A stretch of DNA of 64,000 nt from Alkalihalobacillus bogoriensis ATCC BAA-922 (GTDB taxonomy: Bacteria > Bacillota > Bacilli > Bacillales > Bacillaceae_F). Positions 28,582 through 36,780 of this stretch are shown here, piece after piece. The notes beneath the pieces were generated by a model that saw only the letters and a list, made by a program, of their open reading frames with translations, had not been told where the DNA came from and ran no database searches. Made by a program: the position numbers and the translations under genes. The stretch is taken from NCBI RefSeq assembly GCF_000621445.1, contig NZ_JHYI01000015.1, positions 113,377 to 177,376 on the forward strand, written 5' to 3'. Each line of letters begins with the position of its first letter. The first letter of the stretch is position 1.

Positions 28582-28762
28582 GCGGACGTGAAAACCGTTA
28601 TCTGTGAACATTACTAACGTTTTGGAATGTAGGTGGACACAGGAGCCGTTATTCATAATATTTCGCGAGGAATAGACTTGCTTTTGCGTTAATAAGCGCT
28701 CCTGTGGCCGCTTAAAAACGGAAACCCGTATCATGTTCACAAATAACGGCTGCTCTGACCGC
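28582..28762 (+). repeat. Four-arm intergenic repeat, diverged copy 6
   Basis: Arms with the frame GGNCA-N6-CCGTTATT occur at about 28584-28602 and 28635-28653 (forward) and 28691-28709 and 28742-28760 (inverted). The order A-B-B'-A' and spacing of about 52, 55 and 51 nt equal those of copies 1-5, but the arm cores differ. Compensating pairs are kept: CCGTTATCTGTGAACAT (28595-28611) with 28733-28749, and CACAGGAGC (28638-28646) with GCTCCTGTG (28698-28706). The rest of the gap, 28763-29027, is AT-rich and I see no gene in it. Confidence 0.7.
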
Positions 28763-29027
28763 AAAAATGAGAGATATGGAATCAATAATACATAATTGTG
28801 TGTACAAACTATTTATTCACATGTTGAAACCTTGAATTTGTTTTTTTTTTCAATAGTTCAAAATTCGGAATAAAATATACCTATGACAATACTCACGAAA
28901 AAATTGTCGAAACTTTTATAATAAGAAAATCCTTTGTATACCAACGGTTACAACATAGCTCTAACAAATATAAAAATATATAATTTTGCAAAAAAATGGG
29001 TATTTTGTCTAACGAAAATTTAGTCTT

Positions 29028-29055
29028 TTGTGATTAAAATGGTAGTAGATATAAG
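29028..29055 (+). promoter_or_regulatory. Sigma-A-like promoter of the 42-aa gene
   Basis: TTGTGA (29028-29033), a 16-nt spacer and TATAAG (29050-29055) lie 48 nt before a small gene with a strong ribosome site. Confidence 0.45.
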
Positions 29056-29103
29056 ATAGGGATGTTAAGATAAATAGTAAAATATTGAAAAGGAGGAATT
29101 ATT

Positions 29104-29232
29104 GTGCCATTGTATCAAATGAAACCAATTTGGACTCCGCTCGAACTCATAGGGATTAAATTTTTTAAGTGTGATGAAGGAAAACTCTACATTAAATTTT
29201 GGGGTAGTCACAGAAAACAAATATTTAAGTGA
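29104..29232 (+). CDS. Small protein, 42 aa
   Basis: GTG 29104 follows the excellent ribosome site AAAAGGAGG (29088-29096). The product begins MPLYQMKPIWTPLELIGIKF, continues FKCDEGKLYIKFWGS and ends HRKQIFK. It is basic, without a signal or membrane helix. A promoter-like pair lies upstream and a clear terminator 14 nt downstream, so it looks like a complete small transcription unit. I do not recognise the protein. Confidence 0.6.
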   Translation: MPLYQMKPIWTPLELIGIKFFKCDEGKLYIKFWGSHRKQIFK

Positions 29233-29246
29233 GTATAGTAAAGAAT

Positions 29247-29287
29247 AGTTGATTACAATCATTTCATTGTTGTAATCAACTTTTTTT
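29247..29287 (+). terminator. Intrinsic terminator of the 42-aa gene
   Basis: AGTTGATTACAA (29247-29258) and TTGTAATCAACT (29270-29281) form a perfect 12-bp stem followed by T residues. Confidence 0.9.
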
Positions 29288-29336
29288 GTCATAGTAGAAA
29301 AGAACGATAACTTTAACATTAACGGAGGAAACACCT

Positions 29337-29789
29337 ATGGATTATATAAAGATGATTCGCTCTCATGTTGGATCGCGCCCATTACTTTTAACTGCGTGTG
29401 CAGTCATAATAGAAGATGACCAAAACAGGGTATTATTACAGCACCGGACAGATACAAATGACTGGGGAATTCCTGGTGGATTTATGGAGATTGGGGAATC
29501 AACAGAAGAGGCAGCGAGGCGAGAAGTATATGAAGAAACAGGCTTAACAGTCGGAGAACTCGAGTTATACGAAGTGTTTTCCGGAAAAGATTTTTACTTT
29601 ATGTATCCGAATGGTGACGAAGTGTATAATATTATTGTGACGTATAAAACAAAAGAGGTAAAAGGGGAGATAAAAATTACCGATGGTGAAAGTTACGATG
29701 TGAAATATTTTCCTCTGCATCAACTACCAAATAAAATGATTCCAACTAGTCGCAAAATGATTGAACAATACATAAAAGAGAGAGAATGA
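29337..29789 (+). CDS. Nudix hydrolase
   Basis: The product is 150 residues, ATG 29337 behind ACGGAGG. The Nudix box is complete: G-x5-E-x7-REVYEETGL within GGFMEIGESTEEAARREVYEE (about residues 46-69), which binds the metal and hydrolyses nucleoside-diphosphate-linked compounds. The N-terminal segment (MDYIKMIRSHVGSRPLLLTA) is typical of a widespread Bacillus subgroup of unknown substrate. It is monocistronic. Confidence 0.88.
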   Translation: MDYIKMIRSHVGSRPLLLTACAVIIEDDQNRVLLQHRTDTNDWGIPGGFMEIGESTEEAARREVYEETGLTVGELELYEVFSGKDFYFMYPNGDEVYNIIVTYKTKEVKGEIKITDGESYDVKYFPLHQLPNKMIPTSRKMIEQYIKERE

Positions 29790-29841
29790 ATCAGGTGAAC
29801 CGTTCATTCTCTCTCGCAACCACGAAACTAAGCACCCCCAA

Positions 29842-30429
29842 CTAAGGAGCAACTGTAAATTCTAAGGATTGTTCGATTGTATACGATGTTTTATCCCTTT
29901 CAGTGAGTAGGTCACTTTCATTCATATCAATAATAAAATGAGCAACTACGGTTACCTTATATGTCCCAGGTGGAAACGTCACTTCATCCTCTTCTAACCA
30001 CTTCTTATAAAACGCGGCATTAGGATCGCCACCGTCAAACCCTGTACTCTTTTCATAATCCGTTTTTTCCCATTCTCCTTGTTTTAAAGTCGTTAAGACA
30101 TATGGTTCTGGCATCATATAAGGGAAGGATAAGTCCCCGTCCGTTTGTTCAATATGAAAACCGAGATAATGCATCGCATGCCCAATCGTCATTTTCTCTT
30201 CTTCACCAAAAAAACCAAAGTCTGCCCAAATATTAACTTGTTCATTTTCTTTATAGACAGCTTTGTTAGTAAATAAAGAAAGTTTGAAATCCTCTTCTTC
30301 TACAGTGGCCATTTGAGGTTGTTGAGTAACATCATCAGCATTAGGACTTACATCTTTTCCACCGCTTTGTCCTTGCCCGCATCCAGTTAAGAGCAGCATC
30401 CCGAATACAACGAAAAGCATTTGTTTCAT
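29842..30429 (-). CDS. Putative lipoprotein, 195 aa
   Basis: Read on the minus strand from ATG 30429, behind GGGGG, the protein begins MKQMLFVVFGMLLLTGCGQG, a lipoprotein signal with lipobox LTGC. A longer frame to 30543 has no ribosome site. The mature part has an Ig-like beta pattern (FKLSLFTNKAVYKENEQVNIWADFGFF ... PPGTYKVTVVAHF ... YTIEQSLEFTVAP), as in extracellular beta-sandwich domains. It resembles proteins with an intracellular-proteinase-inhibitor (BsuPI-like) fold, but this is tentative. It is not obviously linked to its neighbours. Confidence 0.7.
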   Translation of the reverse strand: MKQMLFVVFGMLLLTGCGQGQSGGKDVSPNADDVTQQPQMATVEEEDFKLSLFTNKAVYKENEQVNIWADFGFFGEEEKMTIGHAMHYLGFHIEQTDGDLSFPYMMPEPYVLTTLKQGEWEKTDYEKSTGFDGGDPNAAFYKKWLEEDEVTFPPGTYKVTVVAHFIIDMNESDLLTERDKTSYTIEQSLEFTVAP

Positions 30430-30662
30430 ATAGTAACCCCCATTATCTTGAAACATAGAACTCATTATTCTAAAAGACGATAAACGGAGCAAAGAGTTAC
30501 AATAATAAAAGCCCCAATTATGAAAAAAGCTAAAACACTTCATGTGAAATCATCGTAACAATTATGTAAAAGTCTAGACGAGTTTGTAACAGTGCTTGAG
30601 TAATGCCAAAAAAACCGGAAATCTATAGACCGTCATGAATGAGGATGATAGTATAACGACAT

Positions 30663-30681
30663 ACTAACGTTAGTCGTTAGT
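30663..30681 (+). promoter_or_regulatory. Palindrome ACTAACGTTAGT with an adjoining half site
   Basis: A perfect 12-bp palindrome (30663-30674) is followed directly by CGTTAGT (30675-30681), so ACTAACG and CGTTAGT can also form a 7-bp stem over TTAGT. A possible -10, TATAAC (30652-30657), precedes it. Position in the leader of the acidic lipoprotein gene suggests an operator or 5' mRNA hairpin. Confidence 0.4.
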
Positions 30682-30708
30682 TTAATTAATTTATTGGGGG
30701 TATTTATT

Positions 30709-30993
30709 ATGAAGAAAAAAGCATTTGCTACTGTCGGTTCAGCAGTATTAGCATTAGGTTTATTAGCAGCTTGTGGTGACGCAACAGATGACACTGGTAT
30801 CGAGGAGCCGCTTGATCAAGAACCAGCAATCGAAGAGCCAATCGATGATGGTGTAGATGAAGGTCTTGAAGAAGAAACAGACTTAGGTGAAGAAACTGGT
30901 CTTGAAGAAGGCGATGACTTAGACGAGCCAGCTGACGATGAAGGTTTAGAAGCTGACCTTGACGATGAAGAAGAATTAGAAGCTGACGAGTAA
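30709..30993 (+). CDS. Small, highly acidic lipoprotein
   Basis: This 94-residue protein starts at ATG 30709, behind TTGGGGG. The signal MKKKAFATVGSAVLALGLLAACGD has lipobox LAAC. The mature part is almost only Asp, Glu, Gly, Leu and Pro in irregular repeats (EEPLDQEPAIEEPIDDG, LEEETDLGEE), with one or no basic residues. It would form an unfolded polyanion tethered to the outer face of the membrane. In alkaliphiles such acidic wall-space polymers are thought to hold protons or cations, but function here is inference. A terminator follows immediately. Confidence 0.75.
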   Translation: MKKKAFATVGSAVLALGLLAACGDATDDTGIEEPLDQEPAIEEPIDDGVDEGLEEETDLGEETGLEEGDDLDEPADDEGLEADLDDEEELEADE

Positions 30994-30998
30994 AATTA

Positions 30999-31027
30999 AG
31001 GGCTAACCATTTGGTTAGCCCTTTTTC
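30999..31027 (+). terminator. Intrinsic terminator
   Basis: AGGGCTAACC (30999-31008) pairs with GGTTAGCCCT (31013-31022), followed by T residues. Confidence 0.9.
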
Positions 31028-31140
31028 ATTACATTTTTTACAAAAAGAAGGAATTTGACTAAATGGAAAGGAACATATAAGATTTAGATTGAGTGAAAAA
31101 CGACAAAAAAATGTAAATTATTTATGAGGAGAGATAAAAA

Positions 31141-32025
31141 GTGAATGTGAGAAAAGCGATTATTCCTGCAGCCGGTCTAGGAACTCGATTTTTACCAGCA
31201 ACAAAAGCTCAACCAAAAGAAATGTTACCAATTGTTGATAAGCCAACAATTCAATATATTGTTGAAGAAGCTGTTGAGTCTGGAATTGAAGATATTATTA
31301 TTATTAGTGGTCGGGGTAAACGAGCAATAGAAGACCACTTTGACAAATCATACGAACTAGAAGAAACACTAGAGAAAAAACAAAAATATGCGATGTTAGA
31401 AGAAATCCAATCAATTTCTAATCTAGCAAACATTCACTATATTCGCCAAAAAGAGCCAAAAGGACTTGGACATGCGATATTATGTGCGCGTCGTTTTGTT
31501 GGTGATGAGCCATTTGCTGTTATGCTAGGAGACGATATTGTTCGTTCTGAAGTTCCGTGTTTAAAACAGCTTATTGATACATTTAATCGTTTCCATTCTT
31601 CTGTCGTTGGTGTCCAACCTGTGCCTGATGAAGATGTTTCCAAATACGGGATCGTCGCGCCAAAAGGTTCAGAAATCGAATCGGGTGTCATTCATGTCGA
31701 TGATTTAGTTGAAAAGCCTAAGTTAGAAGACGCACCTTCCAACTTTGCCATTATGGGTCGTTATGTTTTGCGCCCTGAAATTTTCGAGATTTTAGCTAAC
31801 ACAAAACCAGGGGCAGGAAATGAAATTCAATTAACAGACGCCATAAAGCAATTAAACTTAGATCAAGCGGTTCTTGCATATGAGTTTCAAGGGAAACGTT
31901 ATGATGTTGGTGATAAATTTGGTTTTATTAAAGCAACGGTTGATTTCGCGCTTGAACGTGAAGATTTGCAAAAAGAAGTATTTGCTTATTTAGAATCAAT
32001 TACAAGTAATAAACTGAGTATTTAA
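31141..32025 (+). CDS. gtaB: UTP-glucose-1-phosphate uridylyltransferase
   Basis: This 294-residue enzyme makes UDP-glucose for teichoic acid glucosylation, glycolipids and exopolysaccharide. The GTG start follows TGAGGAGAG. Marks: nucleotide-binding [23 protein letters not shown] (about 9-31), then [25 protein letters not shown] and the active-site region [21 protein letters not shown]. Length and sequence are typical of Bacillus GtaB. It lies 6 kb before the exopolysaccharide cluster, which would use its product. Confidence 0.95.
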   Translation: MNVRKAIIPAAGLGTRFLPATKAQPKEMLPIVDKPTIQYIVEEAVESGIEDIIIISGRGKRAIEDHFDKSYELEETLEKKQKYAMLEEIQSISNLANIHYIRQKEPKGLGHAILCARRFVGDEPFAVMLGDDIVRSEVPCLKQLIDTFNRFHSSVVGVQPVPDEDVSKYGIVAPKGSEIESGVIHVDDLVEKPKLEDAPSNFAIMGRYVLRPEIFEILANTKPGAGNEIQLTDAIKQLNLDQAVLAYEFQGKRYDVGDKFGFIKATVDFALEREDLQKEVFAYLESITSNKLSI

Positions 32026-32045
32026 TAATAACATAACAATGATAA

Positions 32046-32080
32046 AAAAAATCATCCTATCGTGTATAGGGTGATTTTTT
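32046..32080 (+). terminator. Intrinsic terminator of gtaB
   Basis: AAATCATCCTAT and ATAGGGTGATTT (about 32049-32077) form a 12-bp stem with one G-U pair; A- and T-tracts on the two sides make it work on both strands. Confidence 0.85.
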
Positions 32081-32103
32081 GACCATGAAAAGGGGATAGT
32101 TAG

Positions 32104-32781
32104 ATGGAGCAACACTGGGAAAATGTGATGGAAAGTCTTTCAGTAATTACGGTCACGTCCAATCCAAACAATCAACCGGTCACGATAACCGGAACAGCTC
32201 CAGATATTCGTTGTGTTGGAGTGGGGACCGATGCGGCAGTATTCCAATCAATTCATGCCCCAAAATTTGCATTTAAAATGTATGCGACTGATAAAAAGGA
32301 CAAAGTGAAAATTGAAGAAGATGTATATCGCAGGTTAGGAGAGTCTCCTTTTTTCTCGAAATGCTATGCCTCGACAGACCGTATACTTGTGTTAAGTTTC
32401 GAAGAAGGAGTGACGTTGTTTGATTGCCTTCTTCAAGGAATCCGAATCCCTAAAAACGTTATACAAGACGTGGAAAATGCTCGTGTATATGTGCAAGAAA
32501 AAGGGCTAAATCCTCGAGACATTCACCTCAAAAATATACTGATGCAACATGGGAAAGCAAAAATTCTAGATGTATCGGAGTATGTTAAAGAAGGAAACGA
32601 CTTTCGTTGGGAACATTTAAAACGAGCGTACGATGAATATTATTATCTCATTGAAGGAAAAACAGTTCCGTTTTGGTTGTTAGAGACGATTAGGAAATGG
32701 TATCATCAGTGGAATAAGTACTCGACAACGTTTGATGAATTTATGAAATACGTACTAAAGCATACGACTTATAAAAAATAA
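32104..32781 (+). CDS. Protein-kinase-like protein (YrzF type)
   Basis: The product is 225 residues. A glycine-rich N-terminal part (VGVGTDAAVFQ) precedes a lysine strand (FAFKMY), then a catalytic-loop-like NPRDIHLKNILM (about 138-149), where RDIHLKN resembles the HRDxxxxN motif of protein kinases, and ILDVSEY in place of the DFG region. These features fit the small Bacillus YrzF/YbdM-type serine/threonine kinase-like proteins. The DFG motif appears as LDV, so activity is uncertain. It is monocistronic between two terminators. Confidence 0.75.
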   Translation: MEQHWENVMESLSVITVTSNPNNQPVTITGTAPDIRCVGVGTDAAVFQSIHAPKFAFKMYATDKKDKVKIEEDVYRRLGESPFFSKCYASTDRILVLSFEEGVTLFDCLLQGIRIPKNVIQDVENARVYVQEKGLNPRDIHLKNILMQHGKAKILDVSEYVKEGNDFRWEHLKRAYDEYYYLIEGKTVPFWLLETIRKWYHQWNKYSTTFDEFMKYVLKHTTYKK

Positions 32782-32805
32782 AACCGCCATGTGAGGCGGT
32801 TTTTT
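32781..32805 (+). terminator. Intrinsic terminator
   Basis: AAACCGCC and GGCGGTTT flank a 6-nt loop and are followed by a T-tract. Confidence 0.9.
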
Positions 32806-32829
32806 AATGTATTGTAAAAATAAATAACG

Positions 32830-33534
32830 TTACCCCAAATCTCGGTGTTGCCAGTAGTGGTCGGCAACGGTTGGTACATTTCCGTGGAGAAAATTGTCCC
32901 AATTAATTTTGTCTAATGTTTCTTCATAAAAAGAAACATTGGCGATTAACATTGTGCCTTCATTCCCGTAAGCATCGACACTAGGAAAATAAAATTCCAG
33001 CGCTACATCATATCCTTCTGGTGCAATTTCATGAATAGCTTGAACTATTTTTGTTGTATCCATCAAAACTCCTGTTCGTATCAAGTTACGTGTTAAGTTA
33101 TCTGATGCGTTAATGCCTAAAGATATAACGGAAGCGTCGGTATCGACATCATAATCATCCATCACGAAGCTGTAGTTATACTTTTCTTCTCCTAATATTT
33201 CAATTGCAAGTTGTTCAATAAAGGCTTCTTGATCCTCGGTTTCAAGTTCGAGAAAATTTTCTGGTGGAATTTCATCTTCGATATCGTTTTCCTCGTCTAT
33301 TTCAGGTTCTATTGGTTCTTCTTTTTGGTCTACTTCAGTAACGACCTCATCTTCGGGAGCTGGTTGAACAGTATCTTCAGCTTCTGGCATAATCATTATC
33401 CCGACAATAAATAAAACTAATCCAATTCCTGCCTTTTTCAAATGTCCTTTACGATTATTCTTTGCATTTATTAACGCCATGATTCCAAATACAATTAACA
33501 TTCCTAATCCAATTAAAAAGAGTAAAACATCCAT
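32830..33534 (-). CDS. Two-TM membrane protein with acidic linker
   Basis: Read on the minus strand from ATG 33534, behind AAAGGAGATATC, it is 234 residues. Two N-terminal membrane helices (about 3-23 and 34-49) are followed by a Glu/Pro/Asp-rich linker (about 50-100) and a folded C-terminal domain (about 105-234; TDASVISLGINASDNLTRNLIRTGVLMDTTKIVQAI and GTMLIANVSFYEETLDKINW). The C-terminal domain should lie outside the cell. It matches no family I can name, though proteins with this layout occur in other Bacillaceae. Confidence 0.7.
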   Translation of the reverse strand: MDVLLFLIGLGMLIVFGIMALINAKNNRKGHLKKAGIGLVLFIVGIMIMPEAEDTVQPAPEDEVVTEVDQKEEPIEPEIDEENDIEDEIPPENFLELETEDQEAFIEQLAIEILGEEKYNYSFVMDDYDVDTDASVISLGINASDNLTRNLIRTGVLMDTTKIVQAIHEIAPEGYDVALEFYFPSVDAYGNEGTMLIANVSFYEETLDKINWDNFLHGNVPTVADHYWQHRDLG

Positions 33535-33744
33535 ATGATATCTCCTTTTTTAATTTATTGTTTGGGGAGATACCTTTGTTTATTCAAAAAGGAAATGGTA
33601 GAATTTTCTGATTTTCTTTTGATTGTAATTTTATGCTGTGTTTATCGAACGTTTAAATTTATTGTAAAATTTGTTAAATATAACAAAAATAGTCGAAACG
33701 GTAGTGATTAGTTCGAATCATTTCTGCTATATTAAAGACAGGAT

Positions 33745-34248
33745 TTAACATTTTTCGGTAAGGAGGTGTTTGTTTCGTAATTTTCTTATCGCGCCCTTCC
33801 TCCATCCTTTGACTACCTCTATAGATACTCGATGCTCTTCTGCAATTTGTTTTCGTTTCTTTTGTAAAACAAACGCCTCTTGTACCCATAGTCTTTCTCG
33901 TGGGCTTAGACCTTCAAAGTAGATATCAGGTAATTCTTCTCTTTCGTCGTCAAACATCGTATAGCTTTTCGATATTTGAACATCATCGTCATGTAATTCA
34001 TGTCTAGTTACAAAAGTCTTTTCTTTTTGTAACAATGTCATCATCTTTCCGCGAACATAAGATTGCGCATACGCAGGGAATGCTCCTTTTTCTGGATCGA
34101 AATTTTTGTGTGCCTCCCAAAGTGCGATTAACCCCATTTGATAAAACTCATCATAGTTTTTATAGAGATGCAATGCTGTTATTTGTTTTTTTATCATCGG
34201 TTCAAATTGAGTAGCGACAAAATCAAAAGACATCTTTGAATAATCCAT
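33745..34248 (-). CDS. Sigma-70 family RNA polymerase sigma factor
   Basis: This is a 167-residue sigma-like factor on the minus strand, ATG 34248 behind AAAGAGG. Region 2 is visible at about 5-75 (FEPMIKKQITALHLYKNYDEFYQMGLIALWEAHKNFDPEKG, PAYAQSYVRGKMM). Region 4 is at about 112-160, with SPRERLWVQEAFVLQKKRKQIAEEHRVSIEVVKGWRKGAIRKLR forming a helix-turn-helix. Size and the short linker suit an ECF-like or SigO/ComX-like alternative factor. Because the gene diverges from comK across a 204-nt region, a link with competence is possible. No anti-sigma gene is adjacent. Confidence 0.85.
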   Translation of the reverse strand: MDYSKMSFDFVATQFEPMIKKQITALHLYKNYDEFYQMGLIALWEAHKNFDPEKGAFPAYAQSYVRGKMMTLLQKEKTFVTRHELHDDDVQISKSYTMFDDEREELPDIYFEGLSPRERLWVQEAFVLQKKRKQIAEEHRVSIEVVKGWRKGAIRKLRNKHLLTEKC

Positions 34249-34263
34249 TTTAAACCTCTTTAT

Positions 34264-34277
34264 GAAAGCGCGCTTTC
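34264..34277. promoter_or_regulatory. Perfect 14-bp palindrome GAAAGCGCGCTTTC
   Basis: This GC-centred palindrome lies 15 bp upstream of the sigma gene and in the sigma-comK divergent region. Its perfect symmetry and GC core in an AT-rich spacer suggest a repressor operator or a 5' mRNA hairpin of the sigma transcript. Confidence 0.5.
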
Positions 34278-34452
34278 GAGTATTACCGGTTACGTCTACA
34301 GTACGAGGAATTTGAAAAGGGGGCTAATCACCGTTTTTCAAAAACAAAAGCATAAATAAAGGCATAATTGACGAATGCTCTATCGTTTTTTGATTAAACT
34401 AATGATTTGGTTCGAATAAAAGAGAGAATGAGTAAAGTTGAGGAGGAAGAAA

Positions 34453-34953
34453 ATGGGGAAGAACAAGGAACTCGATTATATGATTAATGCAAATACGATG
34501 TTGTTAAAGCCGGTGCGACATGAGAAGTATGGAACACTCGTGTATGAAAAAGGATGTAAGTTCTACACGATGTTCCGACCGAAGGATTATATCGAAAATG
34601 CTTGTTTAGAAGGAGGCTCAAGTTACACTGGGCGAAGAGAGGCTGTCCTTTATAGTACTACGTATCGCAATAAAATCCCGATCCCTATTTTCCCTGAAAA
34701 AAGCATAATCGCTTTTCCGACTCTGTCATCAAGCCATTTTGATTGTGAATGGGTGTTTCTCTTGCATGTTAAAGGTTATAAAATTGTAGAAAATGTAATA
34801 GAAGAACCAAGAACACAAGTTGATTTTCATGATGGACAATATGAGGATGTTACGATATCTGCTTACAGCTTCAAAGAGCAAATGGAAAGAGCGTCTTATT
34901 GCAACTTTTTGTTCTCGCGAGTAAACAACCATGAATCATACATAAAAATGTGA
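34453..34953 (+). CDS. comK: Competence transcription factor ComK
   Basis: The product is 166 residues, ATG 34453 behind GAGGAGGAAG. The frame opens further upstream at 34438, but that would include the ribosome site. The sequence follows B. subtilis ComK in its core: YEKGCKFYTMFRPKDYIENACLEGGSSYTGRREAVLYSTTYRNKIPIPIFPEKSIIAFPTLSSSHFDCEWVFLLHVKGY, including the SSYxGR and FPTLSS motifs. ComK activates DNA-uptake genes. The protein is shorter than the 192-residue B. subtilis form and lacks part of its basic C terminus. No convincing ComK box pair (AAAAN5TTTT) was found upstream. Confidence 0.9.
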   Translation: MGKNKELDYMINANTMLLKPVRHEKYGTLVYEKGCKFYTMFRPKDYIENACLEGGSSYTGRREAVLYSTTYRNKIPIPIFPEKSIIAFPTLSSSHFDCEWVFLLHVKGYKIVENVIEEPRTQVDFHDGQYEDVTISAYSFKEQMERASYCNFLFSRVNNHESYIKM

Positions 34954-35130
34954 AAGTGAGTAAGTATATGTTAGTGGTAATAAAGACTATAACAAGCAGT
35001 TGAGTTCTTTATATAATTAAAAAGTAGCATTGTTGTTCATTATTATGAACGGAAATGTCATAAAAAATGAAAAAATAACAATTTTTAAGTCGATTTAACT
35101 AGAAAAAAGAAAAATTGTGAGAAAAGTCTC

Positions 35131-35156
35131 TAGGATTATAGGAGGATTGCCGATAT
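35131..35156 (+). promoter_or_regulatory. Sigma-D-type -10 upstream of the autolysin gene
   Basis: GCCGATAT (35149-35156) matches the sigma-D -10 consensus exactly. TAGG at 35131-35134 is only a partial -35 (TAAA) at 14 nt. Autolysins such as lytF are controlled by sigma-D in B. subtilis, so the assignment fits the downstream gene. Confidence 0.6.
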
Positions 35157-35204
35157 TATAAATAGTAAATATTAGTTCTATTTCCAATGTCGGAGGTGTC
35201 AAGT

Positions 35205-36773
35205 GTGAGTAAATCGGCAACGATGAGAAAAGTTGTGATTTCATCAGCGTTAGCTACAGGAATTTTCTTAGCAAGTCCACAAGATGCAGATGCAGCCTTA
35301 GGAGACCAAACGCTTCGTAAAGGAATGAATCATCCAGATGTAAAAGACTTGCAAGATGCATTAAAAGCAAAAGGATTTTTCACCTTTGATCAGTCAACAG
35401 GGTATTATGGACCAATTACAGAAGACGCAGTTCGTAAATTCCAACGAGAACATCGTCTCCAAGTCGATGGAATTGCGGGTCCACAAACATTAAGTACACT
35501 TTTAGCATTAATGGACCAACAAACACAAGTGCAAGCCCAAAGAATGCAAACGGCACAAGTGACAACAACATTATCAACGACGTCTTCTTCTACTCAATCG
35601 GCGTTAACGACTACTTCGGTGCTACGTTTTGGGTCGCGTGGAAAACAAGTGGAAGAATTACAACTTAGATTAAAGCAAGAAGGTCATTTTAATCATGAAG
35701 TGACAGGGTATTTCGGGCGGATTACAACAGATGCAGTGAAAGCGTATCAACGTAAGCATAAATTAAAAGTGGATGGCATTGTAGGGCCGCAAACACTGTC
35801 ATCACTTTTAAATGTAAACCAACCAAACACAAACTCAACATTGAAAGTCTCAACTCCTTCAACTGGACAAGTTGCCGTCCTGCGCAATGGCAGTAAAGGT
35901 AACCAAGTACGAACATTACAGCAACAGCTTAAGGATTTGGGATTTTACAGTCACAGCGTCACAGGAAATTTCGGTGGCATTACTGAGCTTGCTGTTCGAG
36001 ATTTTCAAAGAGCAAGAAAGATTAAAGTAGATGGATTTGTTGGTCCGCAAACCCGCGCTGAACTCGAAAAAGCGCTAGCGGAAAGGAGTACTGGGAAAGC
36101 TCCTGCAGCAACACCAGTTACAACGACACCAGCTCCTGCTCCAGCGCCATCAACCTCTTTAACGATTGGAGTAAGAAGTGATGCGGTGACAGAGCTGCAA
36201 TCACAACTTCGGTCACTAGGCTTATTTAATGTACAGCCAACAGGGTATTACGGTGAAATTACCGCGCAATCGGTAAGAGAGTTTCAACGATTAAACAACA
36301 TTAAAGTAACGGGTGTTGCTGACCAAGCAACAATTGCTAAGATTAAAGAAGTCGCTACGAATAAAGCGTCAGAATCAACGAGTGAACTTCCGAGTCGCGG
36401 TTCAACAAGCCCAGCGGCGATGGTAACGAATATGGTAGCGGATGCGGCAACATTTATTGGTACTCCATATGTTTGGGGAGGAACGACAGCTAGTGGTTTT
36501 GACTGTAGTGGATTTGTACAAACGGTCTTTAGCAGACAAGGTGTAACCATTCCAAGAACAGTAGCATTGCAATGGAATTTCGGGAAAGCAGTATCGCAAC
36601 CAGCAGTGGGAGATGTTGTTTTCTTTGAAACCGTAACTGGGCCTTCACATAATGGGATTTACATAGGAAATAACCAGTTCATCCATAGTGGTTCGTCTAC
36701 TGGTGTTATCATTGCGAATATGAACAGTACCTATTGGAAAGAACGATATTTAGGTGCGAAGCGGATGTATTGA
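35205..36773 (+). CDS. Peptidoglycan endopeptidase: four PG-binding domains plus NlpC/P60
   Basis: Translation from GTG 35205, behind GGAGGTG, gives 522 residues. A signal peptide ends at AAL (about 32). Four PG_binding_1 repeats follow, each marked by GYYGPITEDAVRKFQ, GYFGRITTDAVKAYQ, GNFGGITELAVRDFQ or GYYGEITAQSVREFQ and by VDGIAGPQTL-like ends, joined by Thr/Ser/Pro-rich linkers. The C-terminal NlpC/P60 domain has catalytic Cys434 (FDCSGF), His482 (SHNGIYIG) and His494 (FIHSG). It is secreted, binds the wall and probably cleaves peptide stems, as in LytF-like cell-separation enzymes. A sigma-D-like promoter fits that role. Confidence 0.92.
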   Translation: MSKSATMRKVVISSALATGIFLASPQDADAALGDQTLRKGMNHPDVKDLQDALKAKGFFTFDQSTGYYGPITEDAVRKFQREHRLQVDGIAGPQTLSTLLALMDQQTQVQAQRMQTAQVTTTLSTTSSSTQSALTTTSVLRFGSRGKQVEELQLRLKQEGHFNHEVTGYFGRITTDAVKAYQRKHKLKVDGIVGPQTLSSLLNVNQPNTNSTLKVSTPSTGQVAVLRNGSKGNQVRTLQQQLKDLGFYSHSVTGNFGGITELAVRDFQRARKIKVDGFVGPQTRAELEKALAERSTGKAPAATPVTTTPAPAPAPSTSLTIGVRSDAVTELQSQLRSLGLFNVQPTGYYGEITAQSVREFQRLNNIKVTGVADQATIAKIKEVATNKASESTSELPSRGSTSPAAMVTNMVADAATFIGTPYVWGGTTASGFDCSGFVQTVFSRQGVTIPRTVALQWNFGKAVSQPAVGDVVFFETVTGPSHNGIYIGNNQFIHSGSSTGVIIANMNSTYWKERYLGAKRMY

Positions 36774-36780
36774 TGGTGGT

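Noticed and set aside
28510..28785. 91-codon minus-strand frame
   Set aside because: It is wholly inside the diverged four-arm repeat, has no ribosome site and encodes no recognisable protein.
34300..34450. ComK autoregulation boxes (AAAAN5TTTT pairs) before comK
   Set aside because: No pair with the required spacing was found.
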